From Tepidiforma sp. (GTDB lineage: Bacteria; Chloroflexota; Dehalococcoidia; Tepidiformales; Tepidiformaceae): a stretch of 64,000 nucleotides of DNA. Shown here in pieces: positions 51,450 through 60,449 of the stretch. The position numbers and the translations under genes were made by a program. The stretch lies in the NCBI GenBank assembly GCA_026003935.1, contig BPIE01000001.1:682001-746000 (forward strand), given 5' to 3'. The notes beneath the pieces are model-generated. The model did not search any database. It saw only the letters and a list, made by a program, of their open reading frames with translations, and was not told where the DNA came from. The first letter of the stretch is position 1; each line of letters begins with the position of its first letter.

Positions 51450-53843
51450 ATGGTAACGACGACGCCTGACCTTGCTGGCCTTGGGGGCGAATTCCACCCG
51501 GCGGAGCTTTCGCACAATGCGAAGGTGGTCATCGAGCGGCGCATCGCGAAGCGAAACGAGCAGGGCGATGCGGTGGAGACACCGGACGAGGTGTTTCGGC
51601 GGGTTGCGCGGAACCTTGCGGAGGCGGAGCTGCGGTTTGGGGGGACGGAGCAGGACCGGGCAGCCGCGGAGGAGTCGTTTTATCGGCTGATGGCGTCGCT
51701 GGACTTTCTGCCGAATTCGCCGACGCTGGTGAACGCGGGGCGAGAGCTGCAGCAGCTTTCGGCGTGCTTCGTTTTGCCGGTGCCGGATTCGATCGAGGGG
51801 ATCTTCGAGGCGATCAAGCAGACGGCCATCATTCACAAGTCGGGCGGGGGGACCGGGTTTGCGTTTTCGCGACTGCGGCCCGCGAACGCGAAGGTGAAGA
51901 CGACGATGGGCGTGGCGAGCGGGCCGGTGTCGTTCATGAAGGTATTCGATGCGGCGACGGAGGCGATCAAGCAGGGCGGCACGCGGCGCGGCGCGAACAT
52001 GGGGATTCTGCGGGTCGACCACCCGGATATCGATGAGTTCATCGAGATGAAGGCGGACATGACCACGCTGACGAATTTCAACATCAGCGTGGCGGTAACC
52101 GAGGCCTTCATGAAGGCGCTGGAAGCGGGGACGACGTACGACATCATCGACCCGCAGACTGGCGAGCCGGTGGGGCAGCGGGATGCGCGGGAGGTGTGGG
52201 AGAAGATGGTGCGGAACGCGTGGAAGAACGGGGACCCGGGGGTGGTGTTCATCGACCGCATCAACGCGGGGAGGGCGAACCCGGTGCCGAAGCGGGGCCC
52301 GATCGAGTCGACGAACCCGTGCGGTGAGCAGCCGCTCTACCCGCACGATTCGTGCAACCTGGGGTCGATCAACCTGAAGAACTTCACGGTTGGGGCGCCG
52401 GGTGAGAAGCGGGTGGATTTCGACCGGCTGCGGACGACGGTGTGGCGGTGCGTCCACCTGCTGGACAACGTGATCGAGATGAACCAGTACCCGATCCCGG
52501 AGATTGCGGAGACGTCGCACGCGATCCGGCGCATCGGGCTTGGGGTGATGGGCTGGGCGGACATGCTGATCGACCTGCGCGTCCCGTACAACTCGGAGGC
52601 GGCGCTCGACCTTGCGCGGGAGGTGATGTCGTTCATCCAGAAGGAGGCGGATGCGGCGAGCGAGCAGCTGGCGCGGGTGCGGGGGAATTTCCCGGACTGG
52701 GCGGATTCGATCTACGGTCCGAAGGGGCCGGAGGGGCCGCGGCCGATGCGCAATGCGACGCGGACGACGATTGCGCCGACGGGCACACTGAGCATCATTG
52801 CGAACTGCTCGGGCGGCATCGAGCCGGTGTTCGCGCTGGCGTTCATCCGCTCGCACTACCTCGACAAGGACGACCCCACGAAGCGGACGGAACTGACGGA
52901 AGTGAACGAGCAGTTCGAGGCGGTGGCGCGAGCGGAGGGGTTCTACAGCGAGGAGCTGATGCGGTTCCTCGCGGAGGGTGGGCACCTTGCGGAGCGTCCG
53001 GAGGTACCGCAGTGGGTGAAGGACGTGTTCGTGACGGCGCATGAGATTGCGCCGGAGTGGCACGTGCGGATGCAGGCAGCGTTCCAGCAGTACACGGACA
53101 ACGCGGTTTCGAAGACGATCAACTTCCCGAACGCGGCGACGGTCGACGATGTGCGCATCTCGTACGAGCTGGCGTACCGGACGGGATGCAAGGGGATCAC
53201 GATCTACCGTGACGGGTCGCGCGAGTTCCAGGTGTTGAAGCACGCGGAGAAGTCGGACGCGGAGAAGGCTATCGAAGCGGCGCAGGCGATTGTGGCGCAG
53301 GCTTCGGGGCCTGTGCGGCGGCGGCTGCCGGACGAGCGGCAGGCGATTACGCACAAGTTCCGGGTAGGCGAGCAGGAAGGCTATATGACGGTGGGCCTGT
53401 TCGAGGACGGGACGCCGGGTGAGGTGTTCATCAACGTTTCGAAGCAGGGTTCAACGGTTTCGGGCTTGATGGATACGGTGGCGATGCTGACGAGCTACGC
53501 GCTGCAGTACGGGGTGCCGCTCACGGAGCTGGCTTCGAAGCTGAAGAACACGCGCTTCGAGCCGAGCGGGCCGACGAACAACAAGGACATCCCGATTGCG
53601 ACGAGCATCGTGGACTACGTGTTCCGCTGGCTGGAGCTGAAGTTTGCGGGCACGCGTGCGGCGGCGCAGCCGGCGCTCATCCCGCCGGAGCTGGTGGTCG
53701 AGAGCACGGGGGCCAGTGTGGCGGCGAAGCTGCACAGCGACGCGGTGGCGAGCGGCGTGGGCTGCCCGGAGTGCGGTGCGGTGCTGTATTACCAGGAGGG
53801 GTGCCTCACCTGTCACAACTGCTTCTACAACAAGTGCGGCTGA
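51450..53843 (+). CDS. nrdJ: B12-dependent (class II) ribonucleotide reductase
   Basis: Reduces ribonucleotides with adenosylcobalamin. 797 residues: LPNSPTLVNAGRELQQLSAC (first redox Cys), ESTNPCGEQPLYPHDSCNLG with the catalytic radical Cys and Glu, RTTIAPTGTLSIIANCSGGI, and a C-terminal CPECGAVLYY / CLTCHNCFYNKCG zinc and redox tail. These define the NrdJ type. It lies downstream of nrdR, its expected regulator. Confidence 0.96.
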   Translation: MVTTTPDLAGLGGEFHPAELSHNAKVVIERRIAKRNEQGDAVETPDEVFRRVARNLAEAELRFGGTEQDRAAAEESFYRLMASLDFLPNSPTLVNAGRELQQLSACFVLPVPDSIEGIFEAIKQTAIIHKSGGGTGFAFSRLRPANAKVKTTMGVASGPVSFMKVFDAATEAIKQGGTRRGANMGILRVDHPDIDEFIEMKADMTTLTNFNISVAVTEAFMKALEAGTTYDIIDPQTGEPVGQRDAREVWEKMVRNAWKNGDPGVVFIDRINAGRANPVPKRGPIESTNPCGEQPLYPHDSCNLGSINLKNFTVGAPGEKRVDFDRLRTTVWRCVHLLDNVIEMNQYPIPEIAETSHAIRRIGLGVMGWADMLIDLRVPYNSEAALDLAREVMSFIQKEADAASEQLARVRGNFPDWADSIYGPKGPEGPRPMRNATRTTIAPTGTLSIIANCSGGIEPVFALAFIRSHYLDKDDPTKRTELTEVNEQFEAVARAEGFYSEELMRFLAEGGHLAERPEVPQWVKDVFVTAHEIAPEWHVRMQAAFQQYTDNAVSKTINFPNAATVDDVRISYELAYRTGCKGITIYRDGSREFQVLKHAEKSDAEKAIEAAQAIVAQASGPVRRRLPDERQAITHKFRVGEQEGYMTVGLFEDGTPGEVFINVSKQGSTVSGLMDTVAMLTSYALQYGVPLTELASKLKNTRFEPSGPTNNKDIPIATSIVDYVFRWLELKFAGTRAAAQPALIPPELVVESTGASVAAKLHSDAVASGVGCPECGAVLYYQEGCLTCHNCFYNKCG

Positions 53844-53868
53844 GCTGACCTGCAGCAGTGCACGGCGG

Positions 53869-53903
53869 GCCGCGGAGGCCGGGGGCAGCCCCGCTTCCGC
53901 GGC
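53869..53903 (+). terminator. Hairpin after nrdJ
   Basis: GCCGCGGA pairs with TCCGCGGC around an inner CGGGG/CCCCG stem, 25 bases after the nrdJ stop. No T-run. Confidence 0.55.
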
Positions 53904-53953
53904 TCGCTGCTGTGCGGGGCGCGCCAGGGTTCGACAGGCGGGCTGCGGCCCGC

Positions 53954-53959
53954 GACAAT
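53954..53959 (+). promoter_or_regulatory. -10 element, probable leaderless promoter
   Basis: GACAAT ends 6 bases before the ATG at 53966; no ribosome-binding site. It would drive the yggS-proC-yggT operon. Confidence 0.5.
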
Positions 53960-53965
53960 CGGGGC

Positions 53966-54229
53966 ATGGGGTTCTACTACGGGCCGAGCGAGCCGAAGAA
54001 CGATCCACCGCCTGGTTCGTGGCGGGAGACGCTGGTCATCATCTGGGTGGTTTTCAAGGCGCTGGCGCTGCCGCTGGGGCTGCTCTTCGGGGCAATTCTG
54101 GGGCTCGTGCTGGTGCTGTGGGCGTTCCTCACCTCGGTGTGGCTGGGGCTGGCGCTCGTGGGGCTGGGGGCAGCGGCCGTCGTGGCGCGGGGAGTGTGGG
54201 AAGCGCGCCACCCGCCGGACCTGCGATGA
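53966..54229 (+). CDS. Small membrane protein
   Basis: 87 residues with a Pro-rich start ([17 protein letters not shown]) and two membrane helices at about 22-55 and 57-73. It overlaps yggS by 4 bases (ATGA), so it is the first gene of the yggS-proC operon. Function unknown. Confidence 0.7.
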   Translation: MGFYYGPSEPKNDPPPGSWRETLVIIWVVFKALALPLGLLFGAILGLVLVLWAFLTSVWLGLALVGLGAAAVVARGVWEARHPPDLR

Positions 54230-54924
54230 ACGCGCAGGCGGCCGCGGGGGTCGCAGAACGTGTCGCGGCGGTGCGGCAACGCATCGCGAGCGCGTGTGCG
54301 CGGGCAGGGCGCGACCCGGCGGAGGTGCGGCTCATCGCGGTGAGCAAGACGTTCGGGGCGGAGGCGGTGGCGGAGGCGGTGGCTGCCGGGATTACCGAGT
54401 TTGGCGAGAACCGGGTGCAGGAGGCGCTGGCGAAGCAGCCGGCGGTAGAGGCGCTGGTCCGGGAGCGGGGATTGCCGAGCCCGGCGTGGCATCTCGTGGG
54501 GCACCTGCAATCGAACAAGGCGAAGGCTGCGGCAGGGGCCTTTGCTATACTCCACGGCATCGATTCGATCGGGCTGCTGAACGTGCTCAACCGGGCCGCC
54601 GGTGACCGGCGGCTCGCCGTATTGCTCGAGGTGAATGTGGCGGGCGAGGCGACGAAGTTCGGGTTTGCGCCGGGAGCGGTCGCCGAGGCGGTGGATGCTG
54701 CGCGGGGGCTTCCGGGGGTGGAGGTCATCGGGCTGATGACGGTGGCGCCGCGAGTGGCGAACCCGGAGCTCGCGCGGCCGGTCTTTCGGGAGCTGGCGAG
54801 GCTTGCGCGGGAGCACGGTCTGCGGGAGCTTTCGATGGGGATGACGGAGGATTTCGAGGTGGCTATCGAGGAGGGTGCAACGATGGTGCGCATCGGCCGG
54901 GCGATTTTCGGGGAGCGGTCGTGA
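54226..54924 (+). CDS. YggS/PROSC-family PLP homeostasis protein
   Basis: A 232-residue PLP-binding TIM-barrel protein that controls free pyridoxal phosphate. [18 protein letters not shown] holds the PLP Lys; [46 protein letters not shown] and [28 protein letters not shown] are family blocks. It is usually found, as here, upstream of proC and yggT genes. Confidence 0.95.
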   Translation: MNAQAAAGVAERVAAVRQRIASACARAGRDPAEVRLIAVSKTFGAEAVAEAVAAGITEFGENRVQEALAKQPAVEALVRERGLPSPAWHLVGHLQSNKAKAAAGAFAILHGIDSIGLLNVLNRAAGDRRLAVLLEVNVAGEATKFGFAPGAVAEAVDAARGLPGVEVIGLMTVAPRVANPELARPVFRELARLAREHGLRELSMGMTEDFEVAIEEGATMVRIGRAIFGERS

Positions 54925-55712
54925 AGGCGGCGATCGTCGGCGGGGGGGTCATGGGCGAGGCGCTGCTGGCGGGCGCGCTCGACCGGGGGGTGTTCGAGGC
55001 GGCTGATGTGACGGTGGTCGAGAAGGTGGAGGCGCGGCGGGCGCAGCTCCGGGCGGCGTACGGGGTGGAGGCGACGGGAGACTTCGGGCCGATGGGGGAG
55101 GCGGGACTGGTGGTGCTGGCGGTGAAGCCGCAGGAGCTGGCGAGCGTCAAGGGCAGGGTCCGGCCGGGGGCGCTGATCGTGTCGATCATGGCGGGGGTGC
55201 GGATCGCGACGATTCAGTCGGCGTTCGAGCACCCCTTCGTAGTCCGGGCGATGCCGAATACGCCGGCGGCCATCCGGGCGGGGATGACGGCGTGGACGGC
55301 TGCGCCGGCGGTGACGGTGGAGCAGCGGTCGGTGGCGCGTCAGCTCTTGGGGGCTGTTGGGCGGGAGCTGTACGTGGACGATGAGCGGAAGATCGACATG
55401 GCGACGGCGGTGAGCGGGAGCGGGCCGGCGTATGTGTTCCTGTTCATGGAAGCGCTCATCGAGGGTGCGGTGGCGGTCGGCCTGCCGCGGCAGCAGGCCG
55501 AGGAGCTGGTGCTGCAGACGGTGCTCGGCTCGGCGCAATACGCACAGGAGAGCGGCCGAAGCCCGGCAGAGCTGCGGGCGATGGTGACGTCGCCGGCGGG
55601 AACGACCGCGGCCGGGCTGCTCGAGCTGGAGAAGGGTGCGCTCCGGGCGTCGGTCATCGAGGCTGTCCGGGCGGCGTTCGCGCGGGCGGTGGAGCTGGGT
55701 GGGCCGGCATGA
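54921..55712 (+). CDS. proC: Pyrroline-5-carboxylate reductase
   Basis: Last step of proline synthesis. 263 residues: Rossmann [45 protein letters not shown] and the signature [19 protein letters not shown], followed by [19 protein letters not shown] start overlapping yggS; stop overlapping the first yggT. Confidence 0.97.
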   Translation: MKAAIVGGGVMGEALLAGALDRGVFEAADVTVVEKVEARRAQLRAAYGVEATGDFGPMGEAGLVVLAVKPQELASVKGRVRPGALIVSIMAGVRIATIQSAFEHPFVVRAMPNTPAAIRAGMTAWTAAPAVTVEQRSVARQLLGAVGRELYVDDERKIDMATAVSGSGPAYVFLFMEALIEGAVAVGLPRQQAEELVLQTVLGSAQYAQESGRSPAELRAMVTSPAGTTAAGLLELEKGALRASVIEAVRAAFARAVELGGPA

Positions 55713-55969
55713 ACGACACGGTGGCCCAGCTGTTCACGCTGTTCCTGTGGCTGCTGATCGTCGCGGTCTTTTTGCGGTCGCTGCTGAGCTGGTTTCCGAT
55801 CAGCCAGGACAACGAGCTGGCGCGGCTGCTGTACCGGGTGACGGAGCCGCTGTTGGAGCCGGTGCGGCAGATGCTGCCGCGGACGGGGATGATCGATTTT
55901 TCGGGGATGGTGGTCATCATCCTGCTGTATGTGATGATTGCCGTGGTGGAGCGGGCGGCGGCGCAATGA
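55709..55969 (+). CDS. YggT family membrane protein (copy 1)
   Basis: 86 residues with two helices around the YggT core [20 protein letters not shown] and [20 protein letters not shown]. YggT proteins are linked to cell division and osmotic stress in some bacteria. Overlaps proC (ATGA) and is followed by a second copy. Confidence 0.9.
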   Translation: MNDTVAQLFTLFLWLLIVAVFLRSLLSWFPISQDNELARLLYRVTEPLLEPVRQMLPRTGMIDFSGMVVIILLYVMIAVVERAAAQ

Positions 55970-56042
55970 GGGCGGGGCTGAAGGCGGGGGCGAGACCGGC
56001 CGATCTGGTAAGCTGGAAGGAGCGTCACGCGGGGGTGGAGCC

Positions 56043-56306
56043 ATCAATCCGTACGTTGCTCAACTGACGTTCACGTGGCTGAACATCCTGACCTGGGCCA
56101 TCATTGCGCGGTCGCTATTGAGCTGGCTGCCGGTGGACCAGGGGAGCCCGCTGTATCAGCTGCTGTTCCGGGTGACGGAGCCGATCATTGACCCGTTTCG
56201 GAGGGTCACGCCGCGGGCCGGGATGATCGACCTCTCGCCGATGATGGCGATCCTGGCGCTGCTGGTGATGCAGCAGCTGGTGGCGATGCTGGTGGTGCCG
56301 GCGTAG
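56043..56306 (+). CDS. YggT family membrane protein (copy 2), unusual start
   Basis: About 87 residues, parallel to copy 1: LNILTWAIIARSLLSWLPVD, FRVTEPIIDPFRRVTPRAGM and LLVMQQLVAML. No ATG, GTG or TTG lies in frame close to the expected start. The codon at the expected place (NPYVAQLTF follows) is ATC 56043, four bases after GGTGGAG. Translation from ATC is possible, as known for infC-type starts; otherwise CTG 56013 could be used. Confidence 0.75.
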   Translation: MNPYVAQLTFTWLNILTWAIIARSLLSWLPVDQGSPLYQLLFRVTEPIIDPFRRVTPRAGMIDLSPMMAILALLVMQQLVAMLVVPA

Positions 56307-56372
56307 GCGCGCCGGCAGGAGGACGAGCGACCGGGGGCGGCGCGGACACTCGATCGAGCGCGGTTGCGGTGT

Positions 56373-56378
56373 GACACT
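56373..56378 (+). promoter_or_regulatory. -10 element, probable leaderless promoter of ABC genes
   Basis: GACACT ends 6 bases before GTG 56385, the favoured start of the ATPase gene. Confidence 0.5.
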
Positions 56379-56384
56379 GGCTGC

Positions 56385-57305
56385 GTGGAGAGCGCAGTCG
56401 TCGCGAACGACATCCGCCGCCGGTACGGGGAGCGGCTCGCGCTGGACGGCTTTTCGCTGGAGGTTCCGGCGGGGTGCGTTTTTGGCGTGCTGGGGCCAAA
56501 CGGGAGCGGGAAGAGCACATTCCTTGCGCTGGTCGCTGGCGCGGAGCGGCCGCCCGAGGGGTCGCTGGAGCTGCTCGGGGAGGCGCCTTCGCCGGCGCTG
56601 CGGGCGCGTATCGGCACCGTGTTCCAGGAGAACGCCTCAGACCCGCTGATGTCGCCGACGGAGTACCTGCGGTTTGCGGGGCGCCTGTTCGGCGTGCCGG
56701 GCCGGGAGGCGGGTGCGCGGGCGGCGCAGTTGCTGGAGCGGTTCGGCCTGGCGGGTCGTGCAAGCGACAGGATTTCGGCACTCTCGGGCGGGATGCGGCG
56801 CCGGCTGGAGGTGGCGCGGGCACTGCTGCATCGGCCAGAGCTGCTCTTATTGGATGAACCGACGACTGGAGTCGACCCCGAGGAGCGCCGGCTGCTGTGG
56901 GAGACGGTCCGGGCGGAACGGGGCGGCGCGACGGTATTGCTGGCAACGAATGACCTGCACGAGGCGGATGCGGTGTGCGATGTCGTGGCGTTCGTGCGGG
57001 CAGGACGGGTCGTGGCGACGGGTTCGCCTGCTGAGCTGAAGCGCAACCTGCGGCGGCAGACGGTCCGGGTCGAGCTGGCGCCGGGGCGGGAGGATGCGGC
57101 AGCGCGAGTCGCCGAGGCAGCCGGCGGGGAGGGCGTGACGCAGGCCAACGGCGAGCTGATGGTGACGACCGACGATGCTGCGGCGCTGGCGCCGCGGCTG
57201 TTCGCAGCGGCGGGCGACGCGATCCGGGGGCTGCGGATCGAGGAGGCGTCGCTGGAGGATGCCTATTTCCAGTATGTGCGGCGCCGCGCGGGGGGTTCGA
57301 CGTGA
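56385..57305 (+). CDS. ABC transporter ATP-binding protein
   Basis: A 306-residue ATPase of the ABC-2 export type. Walker A GPNGSGKST, Q-loop TVFQENASD, signature ALSGGMRRRLEVARAL, Walker B LLLLDEPTTGVDP. The H-loop position is Asn in LLATNDLHEAD, which is a notable change from the usual His. A C-terminal DUF4162-like domain follows. GTG 56385 is favoured over TTG 56364 by the promoter position. Overlaps the permease by 4 bases. Confidence 0.9.
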   Translation: MESAVVANDIRRRYGERLALDGFSLEVPAGCVFGVLGPNGSGKSTFLALVAGAERPPEGSLELLGEAPSPALRARIGTVFQENASDPLMSPTEYLRFAGRLFGVPGREAGARAAQLLERFGLAGRASDRISALSGGMRRRLEVARALLHRPELLLLDEPTTGVDPEERRLLWETVRAERGGATVLLATNDLHEADAVCDVVAFVRAGRVVATGSPAELKRNLRRQTVRVELAPGREDAAARVAEAAGGEGVTQANGELMVTTDDAAALAPRLFAAAGDAIRGLRIEEASLEDAYFQYVRRRAGGST

Positions 57306-58099
57306 GGCGTCCCAGCACGGCGGCCGCGGTAGCAGCGATCGCGCTGCGCGACCTCCGGGCGGTGGCGCGGGCACGTTCGCAGCTGTATTCGTCGGTGCTG
57401 ACGCCGCTGATCTTCCTCGTGTTCCTGGGGAACGGGGTTTCGCATGGGTTGGAGCCGTCGCGGCTGCCTGCCGGGAACTTCACGGCCTATCTGGTGGCGG
57501 GCACGGTGGTGATGACGTCGGTCTTTTCGTCGACGTTTTCGTCGGCGTCGTATTACCGGGACCGGGATAGCGGGTTTTTGCGGCTGCTGCTTTCGAGTCC
57601 GCATTCGCCGCGGGCGGTGATGCTGGGGAAGTCGCTGGCGGCGCTGGTGATCGGGGCGGTGCAGGCGGCGGTGGTGCTGGGGGCGGCGGCGCCGTTCGTG
57701 GATTTCGGCTGGCAGCACGGGATACTGGCGGGCGTGGCGCTGGCGCTGGTGACGGTGATGCTGCTGAATCTGATGCTGACGGGCCTGGCGCAGGCGCTGG
57801 CGACGCGGGTGCAATCGATGCAGGGGTTTCACCTGGTGATGAACCTGGCGCTGTTTCCGCTGCTGTTCTTTTCGGGGGCGTTTTTCCCAGTTGATGGGCT
57901 GCCGGCGTGGATGAAGGTGCTGGCCTATGCGAACCCGCTGACATACGCGGTGGACGCGCTCCAACTGGCGACGTATGCGACTGGGAGCGGCGGGTTCATC
58001 GGGTATGGTGTGGACTTTGCGGTGCTCGCCGGGCTGGGGGGGGCGGTCTACCTGATGGGGCTGAGCCGGGTGCCGAAGCTGACCTGGTCGGGACAGTAG
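57302..58099 (+). CDS. ABC-2 type transporter permease
   Basis: A 265-residue permease with six predicted helices. LRAVARARSQLYSSVLTPLIF, YYRDRDSGFLRLLLSSPHSP and FPLLFFSGAFFPVDGLPAWM are standard ABC2_membrane features (drug, lipid or polysaccharide export). Partner of the ATPase; GTG start. Confidence 0.92.
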   Translation: MRRPSTAAAVAAIALRDLRAVARARSQLYSSVLTPLIFLVFLGNGVSHGLEPSRLPAGNFTAYLVAGTVVMTSVFSSTFSSASYYRDRDSGFLRLLLSSPHSPRAVMLGKSLAALVIGAVQAAVVLGAAAPFVDFGWQHGILAGVALALVTVMLLNLMLTGLAQALATRVQSMQGFHLVMNLALFPLLFFSGAFFPVDGLPAWMKVLAYANPLTYAVDALQLATYATGSGGFIGYGVDFAVLAGLGGAVYLMGLSRVPKLTWSGQ

Positions 58100-58124
58100 G
58101 CAGGCCGGGAGGGGGCGGACACGC

Positions 58125-58160
58125 GCAGCGGGGGGATGACCGGTGTCATCCCCCCGCTGC
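58125..58160. terminator. Bidirectional terminator
   Basis: A 16-bp stem, GCAGCGGGGGGATGAC with loop CGGT and its exact complement, lies between the convergent permease and rplT genes. Confidence 0.85.
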
Positions 58161-58177
58161 TGTTAGGCTCGGAGTGG

Positions 58178-58537
58178 TCAGGAGGCGAGGGCGGCGCGGG
58201 CCTGCTCGGCGAGCTTTGCGAAGGCGTCGGGGCGAGTAACTGCGAGGTCGGCGAGCATCTTGCGGTCGAGCTCGATGCCGGCCCGCTTGAGACCGCTGAT
58301 CAGGCGGCTGTAGTTGAGGCCGTTGAGGCGGGCGGCGGCGTTGATGCGAACGATCCAGAGTTCGCGGAAGTCGCCTTTGCGGTCGCGCCGGTTCTCATAG
58401 CTGTAGCGCAGCGCATGGAGCATGCTCTCATTGGCGCGACGGAACAGGCGATGGCGCTGACCGGCGTGGCCTTTGGTGAGGGCAAGGACCTTTTTGTGGC
58501 GGCGGTGGGCGGTGACGCCCCGCTTGACGCGGCTCAT
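58178..58537 (-). CDS. rplT: 50S ribosomal protein L20
   Basis: 119 residues, normal length. Starts [18 protein letters not shown] and contains [20 protein letters not shown]. Early-assembly 23S-binding protein; in many bacteria it also controls its own operon. Last gene of infC-rpmI-rplT. Confidence 0.98.
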   Translation of the reverse strand: MSRVKRGVTAHRRHKKVLALTKGHAGQRHRLFRRANESMLHALRYSYENRRDRKGDFRELWIVRINAAARLNGLNYSRLISGLKRAGIELDRKMLADLAVTRPDAFAKLAEQARAALAS

Positions 58538-58561
58538 GGTGCGGCTCCCTTGGGTTTGGGC

Positions 58562-58762
58562 TCAGTCCTGGCCGGCGAGGAGCCGGCGGATGAGCCCGGT
58601 ATGCGAACTTGCGACTTCGACGGTGCGGCTGTAGAGGACGTTGACGGGCTTCCGCTTTTTGCGGCGGAAGTTGTTGCGGCTGCCGTACATCCGCATGATC
58701 TTGCCGCCGCCGGTTACGCGAAAGCGGGAGGCGGCGCCCTTGTGGGTCTTGAGCTTGGGCAT
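58562..58762 (-). CDS. rpmI: 50S ribosomal protein L35
   Basis: 66 residues: MPKLKTHKGAASRFRVTGGG and RRKKRKPVNVL are diagnostic. It lies 3 bases after infC and 24 before rplT. Confidence 0.98.
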   Translation of the reverse strand: MPKLKTHKGAASRFRVTGGGKIMRMYGSRNNFRRKKRKPVNVLYSRTVEVASSHTGLIRRLLAGQD

Positions 58763-58765
58763 CAG

Positions 58766-59473
58766 TTACTCCTGGTCGGCGTCGTCGCCGTCTTCGTCTT
58801 CGATGTCGGGGCCGTCGTCGCCGACGACCGGTACCGCAGCTGCCGCGGCGGCGATGGCTTCGTCCTCTTCGTCGGCCGGCCGGTCACCGGATGGTTTGGC
58901 GGCGGCGGCCTTTTGGAGGGCGGCGATTTTCTTTTTGTCAGGCGCGAGGATGACCGACATGTGACGCCCTTCGAGGGAAGCCTCTTTTTCGATCATTGCG
59001 ATGTTTTCGAGGCTTTTGACCACACGGTCGATGAGGGCTTTGCCAATCTGAGGGTGGGTGATTTCGCGGCCGCGGAACATGACCGTGACCTTGACTTTGT
59101 CACCCTCCTTGAGGAGCTTGGCGGCAGTCCGCGTTTTGAAGTCGATGTCGTGGTCGTCGATTTTCGGCTTCATGCGGACTTCGCGCAGCTGGACGTTTGC
59201 CTGGTGCTTGCGCGCCTCGCGTTCTTTCTTCGATTGTTCGTATTTGTACCGGCCGTAATCCATGAGCCGGGCGACGGGCGGGTTGGCCTGGGCGGCAACC
59301 TCAACGAGGTCGACTTCGCGCTGGCGTGCCATTGCGAGGGCCTCGGAGGTTTTGACGATGCCGACCTGGCGGCCTTCTTCGTCGATCAGGCGGACTTCCG
59401 GAACGCGGATGCGCTCGTTGATCCGTGGCTCCGGCGGTGCCGGCCGTGGTGGAACCTTAGGTCGTCTCCTCAA
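58766..59473 (-). CDS. infC: Translation initiation factor IF-3 with acidic tail
   Basis: 235 residues. RINERIRVPEVRLIDEEGRQ and LMDYGRYKYEQSKKEREARK form the N-domain and linker; REVRMKPKIDDHDIDFK, KVTVMFRGREITHPQIG and EGRHMSVILAPDKK form the C-domain. A C-terminal extension of about 45 residues is strongly acidic (DEEDEA ... DIEDEDGDDADQE); typical IF-3 is about 180 residues. TTG start with GGGGAG five bases upstream; IF-3 genes often use rare starts as part of autoregulation. Confidence 0.95.
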   Translation of the reverse strand: MRRRPKVPPRPAPPEPRINERIRVPEVRLIDEEGRQVGIVKTSEALAMARQREVDLVEVAAQANPPVARLMDYGRYKYEQSKKEREARKHQANVQLREVRMKPKIDDHDIDFKTRTAAKLLKEGDKVKVTVMFRGREITHPQIGKALIDRVVKSLENIAMIEKEASLEGRHMSVILAPDKKKIAALQKAAAAKPSGDRPADEEDEAIAAAAAAVPVVGDDGPDIEDEDGDDADQE

Positions 59474-59505
59474 ACTGCTCCCCGTAAGAGATTCAAGCAG
59501 TGTCC

Positions 59506-59512
59506 TATGCTA
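59506..59512. promoter_or_regulatory. Overlapping divergent -10 elements, galU and infC
   Basis: Plus-strand TATGCT (59506-59511, towards galU) and minus-strand TAGCAT (59507-59512, towards infC) share five bases, so the two promoters must compete for polymerase. Neither -35 is strong. Confidence 0.4.
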
Positions 59513-59571
59513 GCAAGGAGCGAGTGTTCTGTATATCCGGTAACGATGCAGCAGCCTAGGATTGGTGGGCG

Positions 59572-60444
59572 ATGGCACAGGGCGTGAGGACGGCGGTCAT
59601 CCTGGCTGCGGGGCTGGGTACGCGGATGCTGCCGGCGACGAAGGCGGTGCCGAAGGAGATGCTGCCGGTGGTGGACCGGCCGCTGATCGACTACTGCGTG
59701 GATGAGGCGGTGGAGGCGGGCATTACGCGGGTGGTGTTCGTGATTGCCGAGGGGAAGGAGTCGATCCTCGAGCACTTCCGGGCGGGTGCGCGGGTGGAGA
59801 CGGCGCTGCGGGAGACGGGGAACCAGGCGCTGGCGGATTCGCTGGCTGCGATTGCGTCGAAGGCGGAGTTCCATGCGGTGTATCAGCCGAAGCAGCTGGG
59901 GATTGCGCATGCGGTGGCGTGTGCGCGGGAGTTCGTGGAAGGGGAGCCGTTTGCGCTGCTCTTCCCGGATGACGTGATTTTGGGGGAACGGTCGTGTACG
60001 GCGCAGCTGGTGGAGGCGTACGCGGCCACGGGGGGGACGGTCATTGCGGTGGAGGAGGTTTCGGATGCCGATGTGCCGCAGTATGGGATTGTCGACCCGG
60101 CTGGGGAGGGGAACCCGGTGCGGCTGCGGGGGGTGGTGGAGAAGCCGCGGGTCGAGGAGGCACCGTCGCGGCTGGGCATTGTGGGGCGGTATGTGCTCTC
60201 GGAGCGGATTTTCCGGCACATCGACGCGACGCCGCCGGGACGGAACGGGGAGCGGCAGATTACGGACGCGATTGCGCGGGAGATTGCGGCGGGGGAGCCG
60301 GTCTCGGCGCTGCGGTTTGAAGGGAGGCGGTACGATACGGGGCGGCCGCTGGGCTATATCGTGGCCAATGTGGCGGCGGCGATGCGGCGGCCGGGGCTTG
60401 CGGGACCGTTGCGGGAGCGGCTGGTGCCGCTGCTGGAGGAGTAG
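59572..60444 (+). CDS. galU: UTP-glucose-1-phosphate uridylyltransferase
   Basis: Makes UDP-glucose for glycosyltransferases. 290 residues: AVILAAGLGTRMLPATKAVPK is the nucleotidyltransferase signature, EMLPVVDRPLIDYCVDEAV, QLGIAHAVACA, LFPDDVIL and YDTGRPLGYI follow in family order. The product could serve the carotenoid glycosyltransferase at 24.7 kb. Confidence 0.96.
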   Translation: MAQGVRTAVILAAGLGTRMLPATKAVPKEMLPVVDRPLIDYCVDEAVEAGITRVVFVIAEGKESILEHFRAGARVETALRETGNQALADSLAAIASKAEFHAVYQPKQLGIAHAVACAREFVEGEPFALLFPDDVILGERSCTAQLVEAYAATGGTVIAVEEVSDADVPQYGIVDPAGEGNPVRLRGVVEKPRVEEAPSRLGIVGRYVLSERIFRHIDATPPGRNGERQITDAIAREIAAGEPVSALRFEGRRYDTGRPLGYIVANVAAAMRRPGLAGPLRERLVPLLEE

Positions 60445-60449
60445 AGCCG

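Noticed and set aside
50871-53354. Antisense frame of about 827 codons over nrdJ
   Set aside because: A mirror of the strongly conserved nrdJ coding sequence; no motifs or start signal.
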